From positions 4,216,001-4,280,000 of the forward strand of contig NZ_VFPG01000001.1 of assembly GCF_006716565.1 (NCBI RefSeq): DNA of 64,000 nt. The letters run 5' to 3'. The stretch's first letter is position 1. Every line of letters begins with the position of its first letter. The DNA is from Nocardia bhagyanarayanae (GTDB lineage: Bacteria > Actinomycetota > Actinomycetes > Mycobacteriales > Mycobacteriaceae). Positions 1-8,688 of the stretch are shown piece by piece. A program made the translations under genes and the position numbers. The notes beneath the pieces are model-generated. The model saw nothing but the letters and a program-made list of their open reading frames with translations. It was not told the DNA's origin and did no database searches.

Positions 1-64
1 GTCGGGGAAGCGCACCCGGGATTCTGATTTCCGTGGCCCCGCAGACCGCTCGAAGGGACGTCCC

Positions 65-574
65 ATGCACTACGTCGACACGGCCAAAGAGCAACTGATC
101 GATCTCGTCGAGAAATTCCTCGAATCCGCCAGCCGGACCGGACCGAGCCGGACCGTGACGATCGCCCGGCCGCGAGCCGAGGTCGAACGGTTCTGGCGCG
201 ACGCCGACAACCTGTCCCGGGTGCTCGGCGATCTCGGCGACGTCTGCGCGACCGGTCCCGCCGACTACGAATGGACACTGCTTCGCGGTGACGACGAGGC
301 GCTGACCTGGCAGACCACGCTGGTGACCGAGGCGGACGGCCTGCGTTTCGTGGGCGTCGCCGATGACGGCTCCGCTCGTGAGGGTGGTCCGCAGATCGGC
401 TTGTCCTTCGCCGACGCGCCGCACGGTCTCGGCACCGAGGTGACGATGCGCGCGTCGGCGCCGGTCCCCGGTTTCCTGATCGGACCCGCGGCGTTCAAGG
501 CGCTCTACCGTGCGCGGGCACTGCTGCAGACCGGGGAGCTGCCCACCCTCGAACACAACCCGAGCGCCCGCTGA
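65..574 (+). CDS. SRPBCC (START-like) family protein
   Basis: This 169-residue protein has the layout of the SRPBCC/polyketide-cyclase-like fold. A basic strand near residues 28-40 (TVTIARPRAEVERFWRD) is followed by a tryptophan strand (YEWTLL) and a hydrophobic C-terminal helix near residues 135-155. Such proteins bind hydrophobic ligands, but the ligand cannot be read here. A GAAGGGA ribosome site lies just upstream of the ATG. It ends 13 bp before a zinc alcohol dehydrogenase, so the two are probably one operon and may serve the same redox pathway. The pathway is inference. Confidence 0.8.
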   Translation: MHYVDTAKEQLIDLVEKFLESASRTGPSRTVTIARPRAEVERFWRDADNLSRVLGDLGDVCATGPADYEWTLLRGDDEALTWQTTLVTEADGLRFVGVADDGSAREGGPQIGLSFADAPHGLGTEVTMRASAPVPGFLIGPAAFKALYRARALLQTGELPTLEHNPSAR

Positions 575-587
575 CCGAGGAGACGAC

Positions 588-1757
588 ATGCGCGCACTCT
601 GCTGGAACGGCGTCAACGATCTGGCGGTGGAGACCGTCGACGAGCCGAGGCTGGTCAATCCGCACGACGCCATCGTGCGGGTCCAGCTGACCACCACCTG
701 CGGTTCGGACCTGCATTTCATCGACGGCTACCTGCCGGGCATGCGCGAGGGCGATGTGTTCGGTCACGAGTTCATGGGCGAGATCGTGGAGGTCGGCAAG
801 GAGGTCGCCGCGCGTTCGGTCGGTGACCGGGTCGTCGTCCCGTCCTTCATCGGCTGCGGCTCGTGCTGGTACTGCGACAACGACCTGTACTCGCTGTGCG
901 ACACGACGAACCCGAACGCCGAGCTGCAACAGCCGATCCTCGGGTATCCGACCGGCGGCATCTACGGGTACACCCATCCGTTCGGCGGCTATCAAGGCTC
1001 GCACGCGCAGTTCATCCGGGTGCCGTTCGCCGACGTCAACTGTTTCACCGTCCCCGAAGGGGTGACCGACGAGCAGGCGCTGTTCCTGTCCGACGCGGTG
1101 CCGACCGGGTTCATGGGCGCCGACTTCTGCGACATCGAGTCCGGCGACACGGTCGCGGTCTGGGGAAGCGGCGGCGTCGGGCTGATGGCCGCGCACAGCG
1201 CCCGGCTGCTCGGTGCGGAACGCGTCATCGTCATCGATCGGCTACCCGAGCGACTTTCCCTCGCGCGCGCGAATATCGGCGCGGAGACCATCGACTACAC
1301 GGCGGTGGACAGCGTGCTCGACGCGCTGCGCGAAGGCACCGGCGGCCGCGGACCCGACGCCTGCATCGACGCCGTCGGGATGGAGGGGCACGGCACGGGT
1401 CTGCAACAGATCTACGACCGCGCCAAGCAGCTGCTGCGCATGGAGACCGATCGCGCGACGCCGCTGCGCGAGGCGATCCTCGCCTGCCGCAAGGGCGGCA
1501 CCGTCGCCGTGCTCGGCGTCTACGGGCTCACCGACAAGTTCCCGATGGGCGCGGTGACCAACAAGAACCTGACCATCCGCACCGCGCAGCAGCACGGGCA
1601 GCGGTACGTGCCGCGGTTGCTCGACTACGTCCAGCGCGGCGAACTCGACCCGACGTATCTCATCACTCACGACATGCCGCTCGAGGACGCGGTGACCGGC
1701 TACGACCTGTTCAAGAACAAGCGGGACGGCTGTGTCCGAGCCGTTTTCCGTCCGTGA
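588..1757 (+). CDS. Zinc-dependent alcohol dehydrogenase (MDR family)
   Basis: A 389-residue cytoplasmic NAD(P)-dependent alcohol or formaldehyde-type dehydrogenase. Catalytic-zinc ligands are visible as C38 (TTCGSDLH) and H60-E61 (GHEFMGE). Structural-zinc cysteines are C90, C93, C96 and C104. A Rossmann nucleotide loop (WGSGGVGLMA) follows near residue 190. The ATG at 588 was chosen over a farther upstream start because it has a GAGGAG ribosome site and begins exactly at the conserved N-terminus. The closest class by layout is the long-chain glutathione-independent FDH/threonine-DH type. The substrate is not determinable. Confidence 0.92.
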   Translation: MRALCWNGVNDLAVETVDEPRLVNPHDAIVRVQLTTTCGSDLHFIDGYLPGMREGDVFGHEFMGEIVEVGKEVAARSVGDRVVVPSFIGCGSCWYCDNDLYSLCDTTNPNAELQQPILGYPTGGIYGYTHPFGGYQGSHAQFIRVPFADVNCFTVPEGVTDEQALFLSDAVPTGFMGADFCDIESGDTVAVWGSGGVGLMAAHSARLLGAERVIVIDRLPERLSLARANIGAETIDYTAVDSVLDALREGTGGRGPDACIDAVGMEGHGTGLQQIYDRAKQLLRMETDRATPLREAILACRKGGTVAVLGVYGLTDKFPMGAVTNKNLTIRTAQQHGQRYVPRLLDYVQRGELDPTYLITHDMPLEDAVTGYDLFKNKRDGCVRAVFRP

Positions 1758-1951
1758 GTTCGGCACGACGGCACGATCGTCACACCCGCGGTCCGGCCAG
1801 AGGGTAGGAATCGGGCCTTCGGCAGGGTGTCTCCCCCCGAATGTCGCAGGTCAGCGGCTTGCCGCGTGCAATCGGACGCGAAAGAGCGCATTCTGTGTTA
1901 AGGGTCGGGTGCTCGTAGTCATGACGTACTTCGGAACGGGAACTACGCATC

Positions 1952-2641
1952 ATGTCCACGCCATACGGACAGAAGGCGCTGGGTAACGGATCGTACTCGG
2001 CAGAATACGATCGTGCGCGGCACCGGTCGGACGGTTGTGCCACTCTGTCCCACCGGGACCGCCACGGGGGCTTGCGCGAGATTCCACTCGATCACGGCGC
2101 GACCCGTATGACGATCGGGCGGTCGCACGCGGCGGACATCGTCGTGAGTGCCGACGCGACGGTTTCGCGTCTGCACGCGATCATCGAGCGAGTGGGCGGC
2201 TGCTGGGTCGTCATCGACAACGGTCTGTCGATGAACGGGACCTTCGTCAACGGCGAGCGCATCGGCGGATTTCGGAAGCTCGAGTCCGGCGATACGGTGC
2301 GCCTCGGAAAATCGGTGTTCGTCTTCACCGACGGCCGCCCGTCCGAAGACGAGAAAACGATGATGCAGGCGGGGCTGCCGACCCGGAATTCGCTGACCGA
2401 CGCCCAGTATTCGATTCTGGAGGCGCTGTGTCGCCCGTACGACTCCGAGGCCGCGTTCACCTACCCCGCGTCGAACTGGCAGATCGCCCACGATCTGTGC
2501 CTGAGCGTCGCCACGGTCAAAACTCACATGCGAGCACTGTTCAAGATTTTCGACGTGGAGGCCCTGCCGCCGAATCAGAAACGCGTATTCCTGGTCGAAC
2601 GTGCCATGGAGAGCGGCGTGATCGACTATCACGATCGGTAG
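1952..2641 (+). CDS. FHA-domain protein with C-terminal LuxR-like helix-turn-helix
   Basis: 229 residues. Residues ~50-125 form a forkhead-associated phosphothreonine-binding domain: GRSHAAD, the SRLHA core, and NGTFVNGERI are all present. After a short linker, residues ~145-225 resemble a winged or LuxR-type HTH (NWQIAHDLCLSVATVKTHMRAL). The combination suggests a DNA-binding regulator whose partner is a Ser/Thr kinase substrate. No kinase lies in the window. It is monocistronic, with a convergent protease gene downstream. Domain calls are firm; regulatory targets are unknown. Confidence 0.85.
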   Translation: MSTPYGQKALGNGSYSAEYDRARHRSDGCATLSHRDRHGGLREIPLDHGATRMTIGRSHAADIVVSADATVSRLHAIIERVGGCWVVIDNGLSMNGTFVNGERIGGFRKLESGDTVRLGKSVFVFTDGRPSEDEKTMMQAGLPTRNSLTDAQYSILEALCRPYDSEAAFTYPASNWQIAHDLCLSVATVKTHMRALFKIFDVEALPPNQKRVFLVERAMESGVIDYHDR

Positions 2642-2713
2642 GGCTCCAGGCCGTTTCGTCGATCTCTGTGCGCGGCCCCGGCGCCGCGGCGACTCCTTTC
2701 GATGCGGTGGAGG

Positions 2714-3376
2714 TCAGATCGGGCGGAAGCCCGCGCCGATGCCACCGCGTGCGTCGATGTCCTCGATGATGGCGGCCATGTTCCCGCCCAGCTGCGGTCC
2801 GAGGCACGGCACGTACAGGTAGCCGTTGACCATGCCGACCAGCGTTGTCCCGACCACGACAGGTCCGCCGGAATCGCCGGGAAGGACGCAGATCTGGGTC
2901 CAAGCCCAATTGTTGGTCTGGAACACATCGCCGTATGCCAGACCGCAGGTGTGGCCCGTGGTGTAGCCCTGCTTGCACGCGATGTCGGGGAACCGCGCCG
3001 GACCGCCCAACGCGGTGATCGTCGTGTTCCCCACGCGATTCACGGGGACGACTTTGGTCGGATCGAACTCGAGGACGGCGTAGTCCATCTCATCGTTCGT
3101 GTAGGCGAACGAGCCGACGACGCCGGCGTCACGGTTGGCCTCGGCGCCGATCGTGGTACCCGCGACACTGCAGTGACCCGCGGTGAGACCGACCAGCCGA
3201 CCAGCGGCATCGTGCCCGATCGTGGTGAGCGTGCAGACGCCCTGGTCGCCGACGACGATGCCGGAGCCGCCGCCGAGCACCGCCGGGGCAGCGGCATGCG
3301 CGATGCCGCCTTGCGCCCCGGCCGGCAGCACGCCTGCCGCGAGTGCGAAGACGGCCACTGCGAGCTTCCTGAACAT
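2714..3376 (-). CDS. Secreted S1-family (chymotrypsin-like) serine protease
   Basis: The protein is 220 residues from the chosen ATG. It starts with a signal peptide (MFRKLAVAVFALAAG, likely cleaved after AHA near residue 28). The catalytic triad is recognisable: H68 in TAGHC, an Asp in MDYAVLEFD, and the Ser in GDSGGPV. Cysteines pair as in actinobacterial alpha-lytic-like proteases. The second of two close methionines is preferred, because GAGGGG then sits six bases upstream. The target is unknown; export through Sec is expected. It converges with the FHA gene. Confidence 0.88.
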   Translation of the reverse strand: MFRKLAVAVFALAAGVLPAGAQGGIAHAAAPAVLGGGSGIVVGDQGVCTLTTIGHDAAGRLVGLTAGHCSVAGTTIGAEANRDAGVVGSFAYTNDEMDYAVLEFDPTKVVPVNRVGNTTITALGGPARFPDIACKQGYTTGHTCGLAYGDVFQTNNWAWTQICVLPGDSGGPVVVGTTLVGMVNGYLYVPCLGPQLGGNMAAIIEDIDARGGIGAGFRPI

Positions 3377-3592
3377 GTCCATCCCCTCGCTGGAGCCGCG
3401 ACGCTCCCGTGCGGCGTGAATGACGTCGGCACATCTATTGCGCAAGGCCTATCGGCGCGACGGCTTCAGGCCTTGTCGTTGTGTTCGCTCTGGCATCGAG
3501 TCCGGTCGGTCGTGCTGTGTTGATAGCACTTTTACTACAGGTCACCACACCAACAGGTGTGTGACGCGCGGCGGTTTCGGCATACGCCTAGG

Positions 3593-3838
3593 TCAGACGA
3601 GGCAGATGCCCGTCCCGAACGGGAAGATCGGCGGGACGAAGCAGACCCACCACAGGAATGGATTCCACCACAGAAGGGCGGGCTCGACCTGATCGGGAAC
3701 TTGATCGGAGGCGGGCGCCACCTGAACGGGCACAGGAGGTTCGACGGCCGGGGCCGAGGTTGCAACGCCTGAGCCGAGGGCGATCATAGGTGCGATCGCT
3801 ACCGCTGCGACGGCTGCGCGCATTTTGGTTGATTTCAT
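3593..3838 (-). CDS. Small secreted Pro/Trp-rich protein
   Basis: 81 residues. An N-terminal signal peptide (basic MKSTKMR, then a hydrophobic stretch ending GVATSAPA) precedes a short mature part. That part has a proline/valine-rich linker and a C-terminal aromatic patch with WWNP, WWVC and PPIFPFGTGIC. A GAAGGAAAG ribosome site precedes the ATG. Two cysteines near the end could form a disulfide. No family is recognised. Actinobacteria often carry such tiny exported proteins in surface layers, but the function here is unknown. Confidence 0.7.
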   Translation of the reverse strand: MKSTKMRAAVAAVAIAPMIALGSGVATSAPAVEPPVPVQVAPASDQVPDQVEPALLWWNPFLWWVCFVPPIFPFGTGICLV

Positions 3839-3995
3839 GATCTTTCCTTCAACTGAGCGCTTTTCGGGACACCCCGCAAGGCGTCCCGGATGACACTCCC
3901 AACTCTTCTCGCAGAGCCCGCGAAAGATCTTCCACCTGCGGGTTGGAAATACTCAGACCTCGGGTTGGACCGGTGTGCGCCGCTGTCCGAAGCGG

Positions 3996-5117
3996 CTACT
4001 GGTTCGAGGACGAGCGAGACGGTTGCGCGCGCACGGTTTTTCGGCTGTGCGCGGGAGCGGGGGAGGGGAACGCCTGGGTCTGATGGGTGGGTTGCCCGAG
4101 TCGGAATCGTGCGCGGGCGGGTGCGAGCGGCGGGCTGTCTCCGGTCCGACCCGTGCGAAGTCCCGCGGCGAGTTCGGCGGCGACCGCGTCGGCCCGATGG
4201 CGCGGTGACCAGCCGAGTTCGCCGCGCGCCCGCGCGGTGTCGATCAGGCACGCGCGGTCGGCGAGTTCGAGCCAGCCCGGATGCAGGGGTTGGACGCCGA
4301 GCCGCCAGCTCGCCCACGCGGCTGCTGTGAGCGCGGGCAGCGGGGCCGGGATACGGAATCCGCCGAAGGTCGCGGCCAGTTCGGCGGTTGTCAGCACCGG
4401 CTCCGCGGCCAGGTTGTACGGACCGCTCGCCTGCCGCGTCAGGATCAGGCGGATGGCCGCGGCGACGTCTTCGCTGTGCACGAGCTGCAACCGCAGGTCC
4501 TTCCAGAGCGGGACCGGCAGCCAGCGGCGGCCGATCAGCGTGCGCGGCAGCCACGGACTCAGCGCCCAGTCGGCGAGTTCGGCGGCGGCGTCGGCCTGCG
4601 TGATGCCGCACGGCCGGATCCGCGCGATCCGCACGTCGGGGTGTTCCGCCGCGAAACTGTCGAGCAGCGCCTCGAGCACCGCCTTGCCCCGGCTGTAGGC
4701 GCTGCCGGGAACCCCGCTCGACGACCACGCCTCGTCGACCCGCCGCCAGCGCGGGGCGGGCGCGTACGCCGCGACCGAGGACGCGCACGTCAGATGCGGT
4801 ACGCCGCAGTCCGCCACGGCCCGCAGCACATTCGCGCTACCCGCCAGATTCGTCCGTTCCATCAGCGGCTCCCCGCCGCGCGGATGAATCGCCCACGCCA
4901 GGTGCACCACCGCGTCCGCGCCCGCGAACGCCTCGCACAGCGCCCCGACGGCCCCCGGCGCACCGACATCGCACCGCACCCAACGGGCCCGCGCGTACGG
5001 CCCGCGCTCCGCGGGCGGCCGGCGAACGACCCCGACCACCTCCCAGTCCTCGGCGCGCAGCGCCCGCAACAGCGCGGTCCCCACATTCCCACTGGCCCCG
5101 GTGACGACAGCCTTCAC
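3996..5117 (-). CDS. NAD-dependent epimerase/dehydratase (extended SDR)
   Basis: 373 residues starting at a GTG with a GGAGGG ribosome site. The N-terminal Rossmann loop TGASGNVG (residues 7-14) and the active-site YSRGK are present, the latter after an SSVAAY serine. The final ~55 residues are low-complexity (Pro/Ser/Arg/Gln) and probably not part of the fold. Extended SDRs of this type act on nucleotide sugars or steroid/terpenoid alcohols; the substrate is unresolved. It is divergent from the YciI/sigma pair downstream at 5332. Confidence 0.85.
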   Translation of the reverse strand: MKAVVTGASGNVGTALLRALRAEDWEVVGVVRRPPAERGPYARARWVRCDVGAPGAVGALCEAFAGADAVVHLAWAIHPRGGEPLMERTNLAGSANVLRAVADCGVPHLTCASSVAAYAPAPRWRRVDEAWSSSGVPGSAYSRGKAVLEALLDSFAAEHPDVRIARIRPCGITQADAAAELADWALSPWLPRTLIGRRWLPVPLWKDLRLQLVHSEDVAAAIRLILTRQASGPYNLAAEPVLTTAELAATFGGFRIPAPLPALTAAAWASWRLGVQPLHPGWLELADRACLIDTARARGELGWSPRHRADAVAAELAAGLRTGRTGDSPPLAPARARFRLGQPTHQTQAFPSPAPAHSRKTVRAQPSRSSSNQ

Positions 5118-5254
5118 CAGCCGCCCCCTCCGAGGCTCTGCCCGGCGTAAGACATGCCCACGCCATACCCAGAACCGCCGCAGTCACACGATGGTGTCAC
5201 GCCCCAGGGGCAAGGCAGCGGCTCGGCATCACCCGGAACTTTTTTCGCGGCGGG

Positions 5255-5281
5255 TGTCCGAGAATGGGTCGTGGCTTCGAC
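5255..5281 (+). promoter_or_regulatory. Putative ECF-sigma promoter (TGTC-N17-TTCGAC) of YciI/sigma pair 1
   Basis: TGTC at 5255-5258 and TTCGAC at 5276-5281 lie about 50 bp before the YciI start. The same two boxes, with 18 bp between them and similar flanking bases (CCGGAA, then TTCG), occur at 31774-31801 before the second pair. That conservation, with otherwise dissimilar intervening sequence, argues for an autoregulated ECF promoter. Confidence 0.55.
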
Positions 5282-5331
5282 GTCTCGGATGAGCGGCGCC
5301 ATCGAGGGGCCGACGGACCACAGGAGTTGTC

Positions 5332-5745
5332 ATGAAGTACATGATCCTGAGCTACGGCTCGCAGGTGGACTACGACGGCATGGTCGGCAAGGAGACCGGG
5401 CAACCGGCCTGGTCGCCGGAGGACGTGGCGGCGATGGTCGCGTTCATGGGCGAGTTCACCAAGAAGCTGGAGGAGTCCGGGGAGCTGGTGGAGACCCGCG
5501 GGCTCGCCGAGCCGGTGCACACCCGGCGCGTCTCGGCCAAGGACGGCGTGCCGTTCGTGACCGACGGACCGTACGCCGAGACGCAGGAGGTACTGGCCGG
5601 TTACTGGGTCGTGGAGTGCGAGAGTTTCGACAGGGCGACCGAGATCGCCGCGGAACTGAACAACTGCCCGGCCCCGCCGCACATCCTGGCCTCGGCCTAC
5701 GCCGACGTGCGGCCGATCATGGAGTCCGCGGCCGAGTTCGGCTGA
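5332..5745 (+). CDS. YciI/DGPF-domain protein partnered with ECF sigma factor
   Basis: 137 residues of the YCII-related (DGPF) family. It begins MKYMILSYGS and carries the signature VTDGPYAETQEVL, with Tyr in place of Phe in DGPF, near residues 80-92. AGGAG precedes the ATG. Known family context: these proteins are encoded beside ECF42-type sigma factors and are thought to act in their signalling or output. It ends 4 bp before the sigma gene, so the two are co-transcribed. A paralogue lies at 31853. Confidence 0.88.
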   Translation: MKYMILSYGSQVDYDGMVGKETGQPAWSPEDVAAMVAFMGEFTKKLEESGELVETRGLAEPVHTRRVSAKDGVPFVTDGPYAETQEVLAGYWVVECESFDRATEIAAELNNCPAPPHILASAYADVRPIMESAAEFG

Positions 5746-5749
5746 TCCG

Positions 5750-6991
5750 GTGACCGATTCCCAGGTAGCGGACCTGCTGCGCCGGTCGGCGCCGCAGGTC
5801 CTCGCCGCGCTGGTTCGCCGCTACGGCCACTTCGACACCGCCGAGGACGCCGTGCAGGAGGCCATGCTCGCGGCGGCGACCAAATGGCCCGCCGACGGCG
5901 TGCCCGACGATCCGCGGGCGTGGCTGATCACGGTGGCCGCCCGCAGGCTGACCGACCTGCTGCGCAACGAGCAGGCCCGCAGGCGCCGGGAGGAGACCGT
6001 CGCGCGCTGGTCGCCGCCGCGCGAGTGGGTCGCGCCGCCCGCCGATCGCCGCCCGGCCGATTCCGACGACACCCTCGTCCTGCTGTTCCTGTGCTGCCAT
6101 CCGGCGCTGTCGCCGACCGCGCAGGTGGCGTTGACGCTGCGCGCCGTCGGCGGCCTCGACACTGCCGAAATCGCCCGCGCCTTCCTGGTTTCCGAGGCGA
6201 CCATGACCAAGCGCATCGGCCGCGCCAAGCAGGCGATCAAGGCCACCGGCGCCACGTTCGCCCCGCCCTCGGCCACCGAGCGCGACGCCCGGCTGGCGGC
6301 CGTGCTGCACGTCTTGTACCTGGTGTTCACCGAGGGATACGCGCCGACCTCCGGTCCGGATCTGCATCGGGTCGAGCTCTCCGCCGAGGCCATCCGCCTG
6401 ACCCGCCTCGTGCACCGGCTGCTGCCGGACGATCGTGAGGTGACCGGCTTGCTCGCCCTCATGCTGTTGACCGACGCCCGCAGGCCCGCCCGGACCGGTC
6501 CCGGCGGCGAACTCGTCCCGATGGCCGAGCAGGACCGATCCCGCTGGGACCGTGCGATGATCGAGGAGGGCGTCGCTTTGATCACCGCGGCGCTGCCGAA
6601 GGGGGCGCCGGGTCCGTATCAGTTGCAGGCGGCGATCGCGGCCGTGCACGACGAGGCCCCGACCTACGCCGAGACCGACTGGCCGCAGATCACGCTGCTC
6701 TACGAGTGGCTGCTGCGGCTGGTCGACAATCCGATCATCGCGCTGAACCACGCCGTCGCCGTCGCCATGGCGGCCGGGCCGCGAGCCGGTCTGCGGCTGC
6801 TGGACGAGCTCGCCGCCGACGAGCGCCTGCGGACCGACCACCGGGTGCCCGCCGTGCGCGCCCACCTGCTGGAACTGCTCGGCGACGGCGCGGCCGCGCG
6901 CGAGTCCTACCTGCGCGCGGCCCGGCAGACCACCAGCCTCCCCACCCAGCGCTACCTGTACGCCCGCGCCGCCGCCCTGCCCGCCGGCTGA
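5750..6991 (+). CDS. ECF42-type RNA polymerase sigma factor with C-terminal extension
   Basis: 413 residues from a GTG that follows the YciI stop by 4 bp. Sigma region 2 (EDAVQEAMLAA) is at about residues 25-55. Region 4 with its helix-turn-helix (TAEIARAFLVSEATMTKRI) is at about 135-170. A long C-terminal domain with TPR-like helices holds the family hallmark YLVFTEGYA and a DRSRWDRAMIEEG block. This architecture and the DGPF neighbour identify the ECF42 group, which has no anti-sigma factor. It probably reads the promoter upstream of its own operon. Confidence 0.9.
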   Translation: MTDSQVADLLRRSAPQVLAALVRRYGHFDTAEDAVQEAMLAAATKWPADGVPDDPRAWLITVAARRLTDLLRNEQARRRREETVARWSPPREWVAPPADRRPADSDDTLVLLFLCCHPALSPTAQVALTLRAVGGLDTAEIARAFLVSEATMTKRIGRAKQAIKATGATFAPPSATERDARLAAVLHVLYLVFTEGYAPTSGPDLHRVELSAEAIRLTRLVHRLLPDDREVTGLLALMLLTDARRPARTGPGGELVPMAEQDRSRWDRAMIEEGVALITAALPKGAPGPYQLQAAIAAVHDEAPTYAETDWPQITLLYEWLLRLVDNPIIALNHAVAVAMAAGPRAGLRLLDELAADERLRTDHRVPAVRAHLLELLGDGAAARESYLRAARQTTSLPTQRYLYARAAALPAG

Positions 6992-7430
6992 GCGGGCCGC
7001 TGCCCCGAAATCGCGCTCGGCGTGCCGCGCCGAGGGCAGGCCGGGGCCGATCCGAACCGGAATCGGCCGTGCCGCGCCGTTTTCCGGCTGTGTGGACCGA
7101 AGTTGCCTGTCCGGCACTTGGGCTGCGAGCGATGGTTCCGATAGGTATGATGCCCCGATGTGATCGAAACCTGTTTTGGTCGAACACTTTTCAACTGCCG
7201 CAAGTTTGCTGAGCGGCGAGCGTGGCGCTGGACCGAACTGGGATCGGCGGGTCTACGCAGCGGCTGAGTTCGTTGCGGCACAAGGCGACCGGGGTTTTGG
7301 GGTCGCCAGTGGATTGCCGACTCCGCTCCACCGGGACGCGTCGACACGCGACCGCTTCACCTAGGCAACCTGAAAACGGTTGTGAGTACGTCGCTTTCAT
7401 CGAAGTATTCGATTTGTAGGGGGTTTTGCT
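6992..7430. other. Intergenic region before the P450 cluster
   Basis: No convincing protein gene fits. Short open frames exist on both strands but lack ribosome sites and family resemblance; one on + ends with the aromatic tail CEYVAFIEVFDL at 7419. The stretch contains a terminator-like hairpin just after the sigma gene and a TATGAT box at 7146-7151, which might be the -10 of the P450 transcript. No matching -35 was found. Confidence 0.5.
7045..7068 (+). terminator. Hairpin terminator after the sigma gene
   Basis: GGCCGAT (7045-7051) pairs with ATCGGCC (7062-7068) across a 10-base loop. A TTTT run follows about ten bases later. It sits 54 bp after the sigma factor stop. Confidence 0.45.
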
Positions 7431-7514
7431 GTGACGTCTACACTGAGAAATCCGACCCTGCCTGCGGCTGCGGATGCCGCAGCCCGGGTCGACGGCCAAG
7501 GCCGAACCGAGTGA
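7431..7514 (+). CDS. 27-residue ORF translationally coupled to the first P450
   Basis: This 28-codon frame starts at GTG 7431, seven bases after an AGGGGG ribosome site. Its TGA overlaps the P450's GTG start in GTGA. The peptide begins MTSTLRNPTLPAAAD and ends GQGRTE; it has no aromatic residues or cysteines. It could be a leader peptide setting translation of the P450, or a small protein in its own right. The alternative is a longer P450 start at GTG 7382, but that extension is Cys/Arg-rich and unlike P450s. Confidence 0.45.
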   Translation: MTSTLRNPTLPAAADAAARVDGQGRTE

Positions 7515-8677
7515 GGCTGGATTCGGAGGCGTTCGCCGCCGATCCGCACGGTGCGTATTCCGCGCTCCGTAAGGAACACGGTCCGCTGGCCCCCGTGGAG
7601 CTGGCCGACGGGGTCTCCGCGACACTGGTGCTCGGCTACCGCGAGGCGCTGCAGATCCTCAGCGATCCAGCGCGTTTCCCGACCGATCCAACGGATCTTC
7701 CATCGGACGCAGGCTGGCCTGCGCTTCCGCTGTCGCAGTGGCGGCCGAGCGCCGCCCGAGGCGAGGACCCCAACCGGCACCGGGAGGCCTACAACGACTG
7801 CCTGGCTCGGGTCGATCTGCACGCGTTGCGCTCCGACGTCATCGCCAACGCGGTACCACTGATCAACTCGTTCTGTGGTGAAGGCGCCGCCGATCTGCTC
7901 AACGAGTACGCCGTACCGCTGACCGTGCGGGTGATCAACGCCTTGCTGGGCTTCCCGCCGGAAGCGGACGACGCCGCGTTCGCCGCGTTGACGCACATGC
8001 GCGACGCCGCCGACGCGGCAGCGGCGGAGACGGCTGCCGAGCAGTTGGCCGCGGTCGTCCGAAAAACTCTGGCGGACAAGCGGGCGCGACCCGGCTCGGA
8101 TGTGATGTCGGCCCTGCTGACGCACCCCAGCCGGTTCAGCGACGCGGAGATCACCCGGACCGTCGGCATGATGTACGAGGGCGGCGCCGAGCCCACGTGG
8201 AACTTGATCGCCAACACATTGCTCGAGATGACCAAGGACGTGTCGTTCCGCGATGTCCTCCTCGGCGGATCCCTCTCGACGAGAGACGCGATCGACGACG
8301 TGCTGTTCGGTGACCCGCCGGTGCCCAACGGCTGCGTCAGCTATCCGCGCCAGCCACAGATCATCGGCGCCACGATGCTCCCGCCGAATCAGCCGGTGAT
8401 CACCAGCATGGCGGCATCCAACAACGATCCGACGACGAGCGGCGGCGATCGCACCGGCAACCGATCGCATCTGGCGTGGGGAGCCGGACCGCATACGTGC
8501 CCGGACAAGGCTCAGGCGGTGGCCATGGTGATCGCCACCGAGGCCGTCGAACAACTACTCGACGTCCTACCCGAGATCGAGCTCGCCGAGCAGCCGCAAT
8601 GGCGGCGCGGCGCGTTCCACCGTGCGTTGACAGCTCTACCGGTGACCTTTCCCAAAACCCCACCCCTGAATCTATAA
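7511..8677 (+). CDS. CYP157-like cytochrome P450, first of tandem pair, ExxR absent
   Basis: 388 residues. The opening (LDSEAFAADPHGAYSALR) and the VDLHALR and AEPTWNLIANTLLEM blocks match P450s of the actinobacterial conservon (CvnE/CYP157) type. The K-helix reads DDVLFGDPPVPN where canonical P450s have ExxR, so both invariant residues are gone. CYP157 members are known to lack ExxR. The haem loop WGAGPHTCPDKA keeps the thiolate cysteine. GTG 7511 overlaps the preceding small ORF. No conservon genes (kinase, roadblock, DUF742, GTPase) lie nearby. The substrate is unknown. Confidence 0.85.
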   Translation: MRLDSEAFAADPHGAYSALRKEHGPLAPVELADGVSATLVLGYREALQILSDPARFPTDPTDLPSDAGWPALPLSQWRPSAARGEDPNRHREAYNDCLARVDLHALRSDVIANAVPLINSFCGEGAADLLNEYAVPLTVRVINALLGFPPEADDAAFAALTHMRDAADAAAAETAAEQLAAVVRKTLADKRARPGSDVMSALLTHPSRFSDAEITRTVGMMYEGGAEPTWNLIANTLLEMTKDVSFRDVLLGGSLSTRDAIDDVLFGDPPVPNGCVSYPRQPQIIGATMLPPNQPVITSMAASNNDPTTSGGDRTGNRSHLAWGAGPHTCPDKAQAVAMVIATEAVEQLLDVLPEIELAEQPQWRRGAFHRALTALPVTFPKTPPLNL

Positions 8678-8688
8678 GGAGAAGCCGC

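Noticed and set aside
495..1196. Long minus-strand open frame opposite the alcohol dehydrogenase
   Set aside because: It is the antisense of a clearly coding GC-rich gene, Arg/Val/His-rich, with no family resemblance.
7222..7419. Frame ending CEYVAFIEVFDL as a P450 substrate precursor peptide
   Set aside because: No start with a ribosome site near the aromatic tail, and the longer frame has no coding character.
7382..7510. Upstream extension of the first P450 from GTG 7382
   Set aside because: The extension is Cys/Arg-rich, unlike P450 N-termini, and a better start at 7511 overlaps a ribosome-bound ORF.
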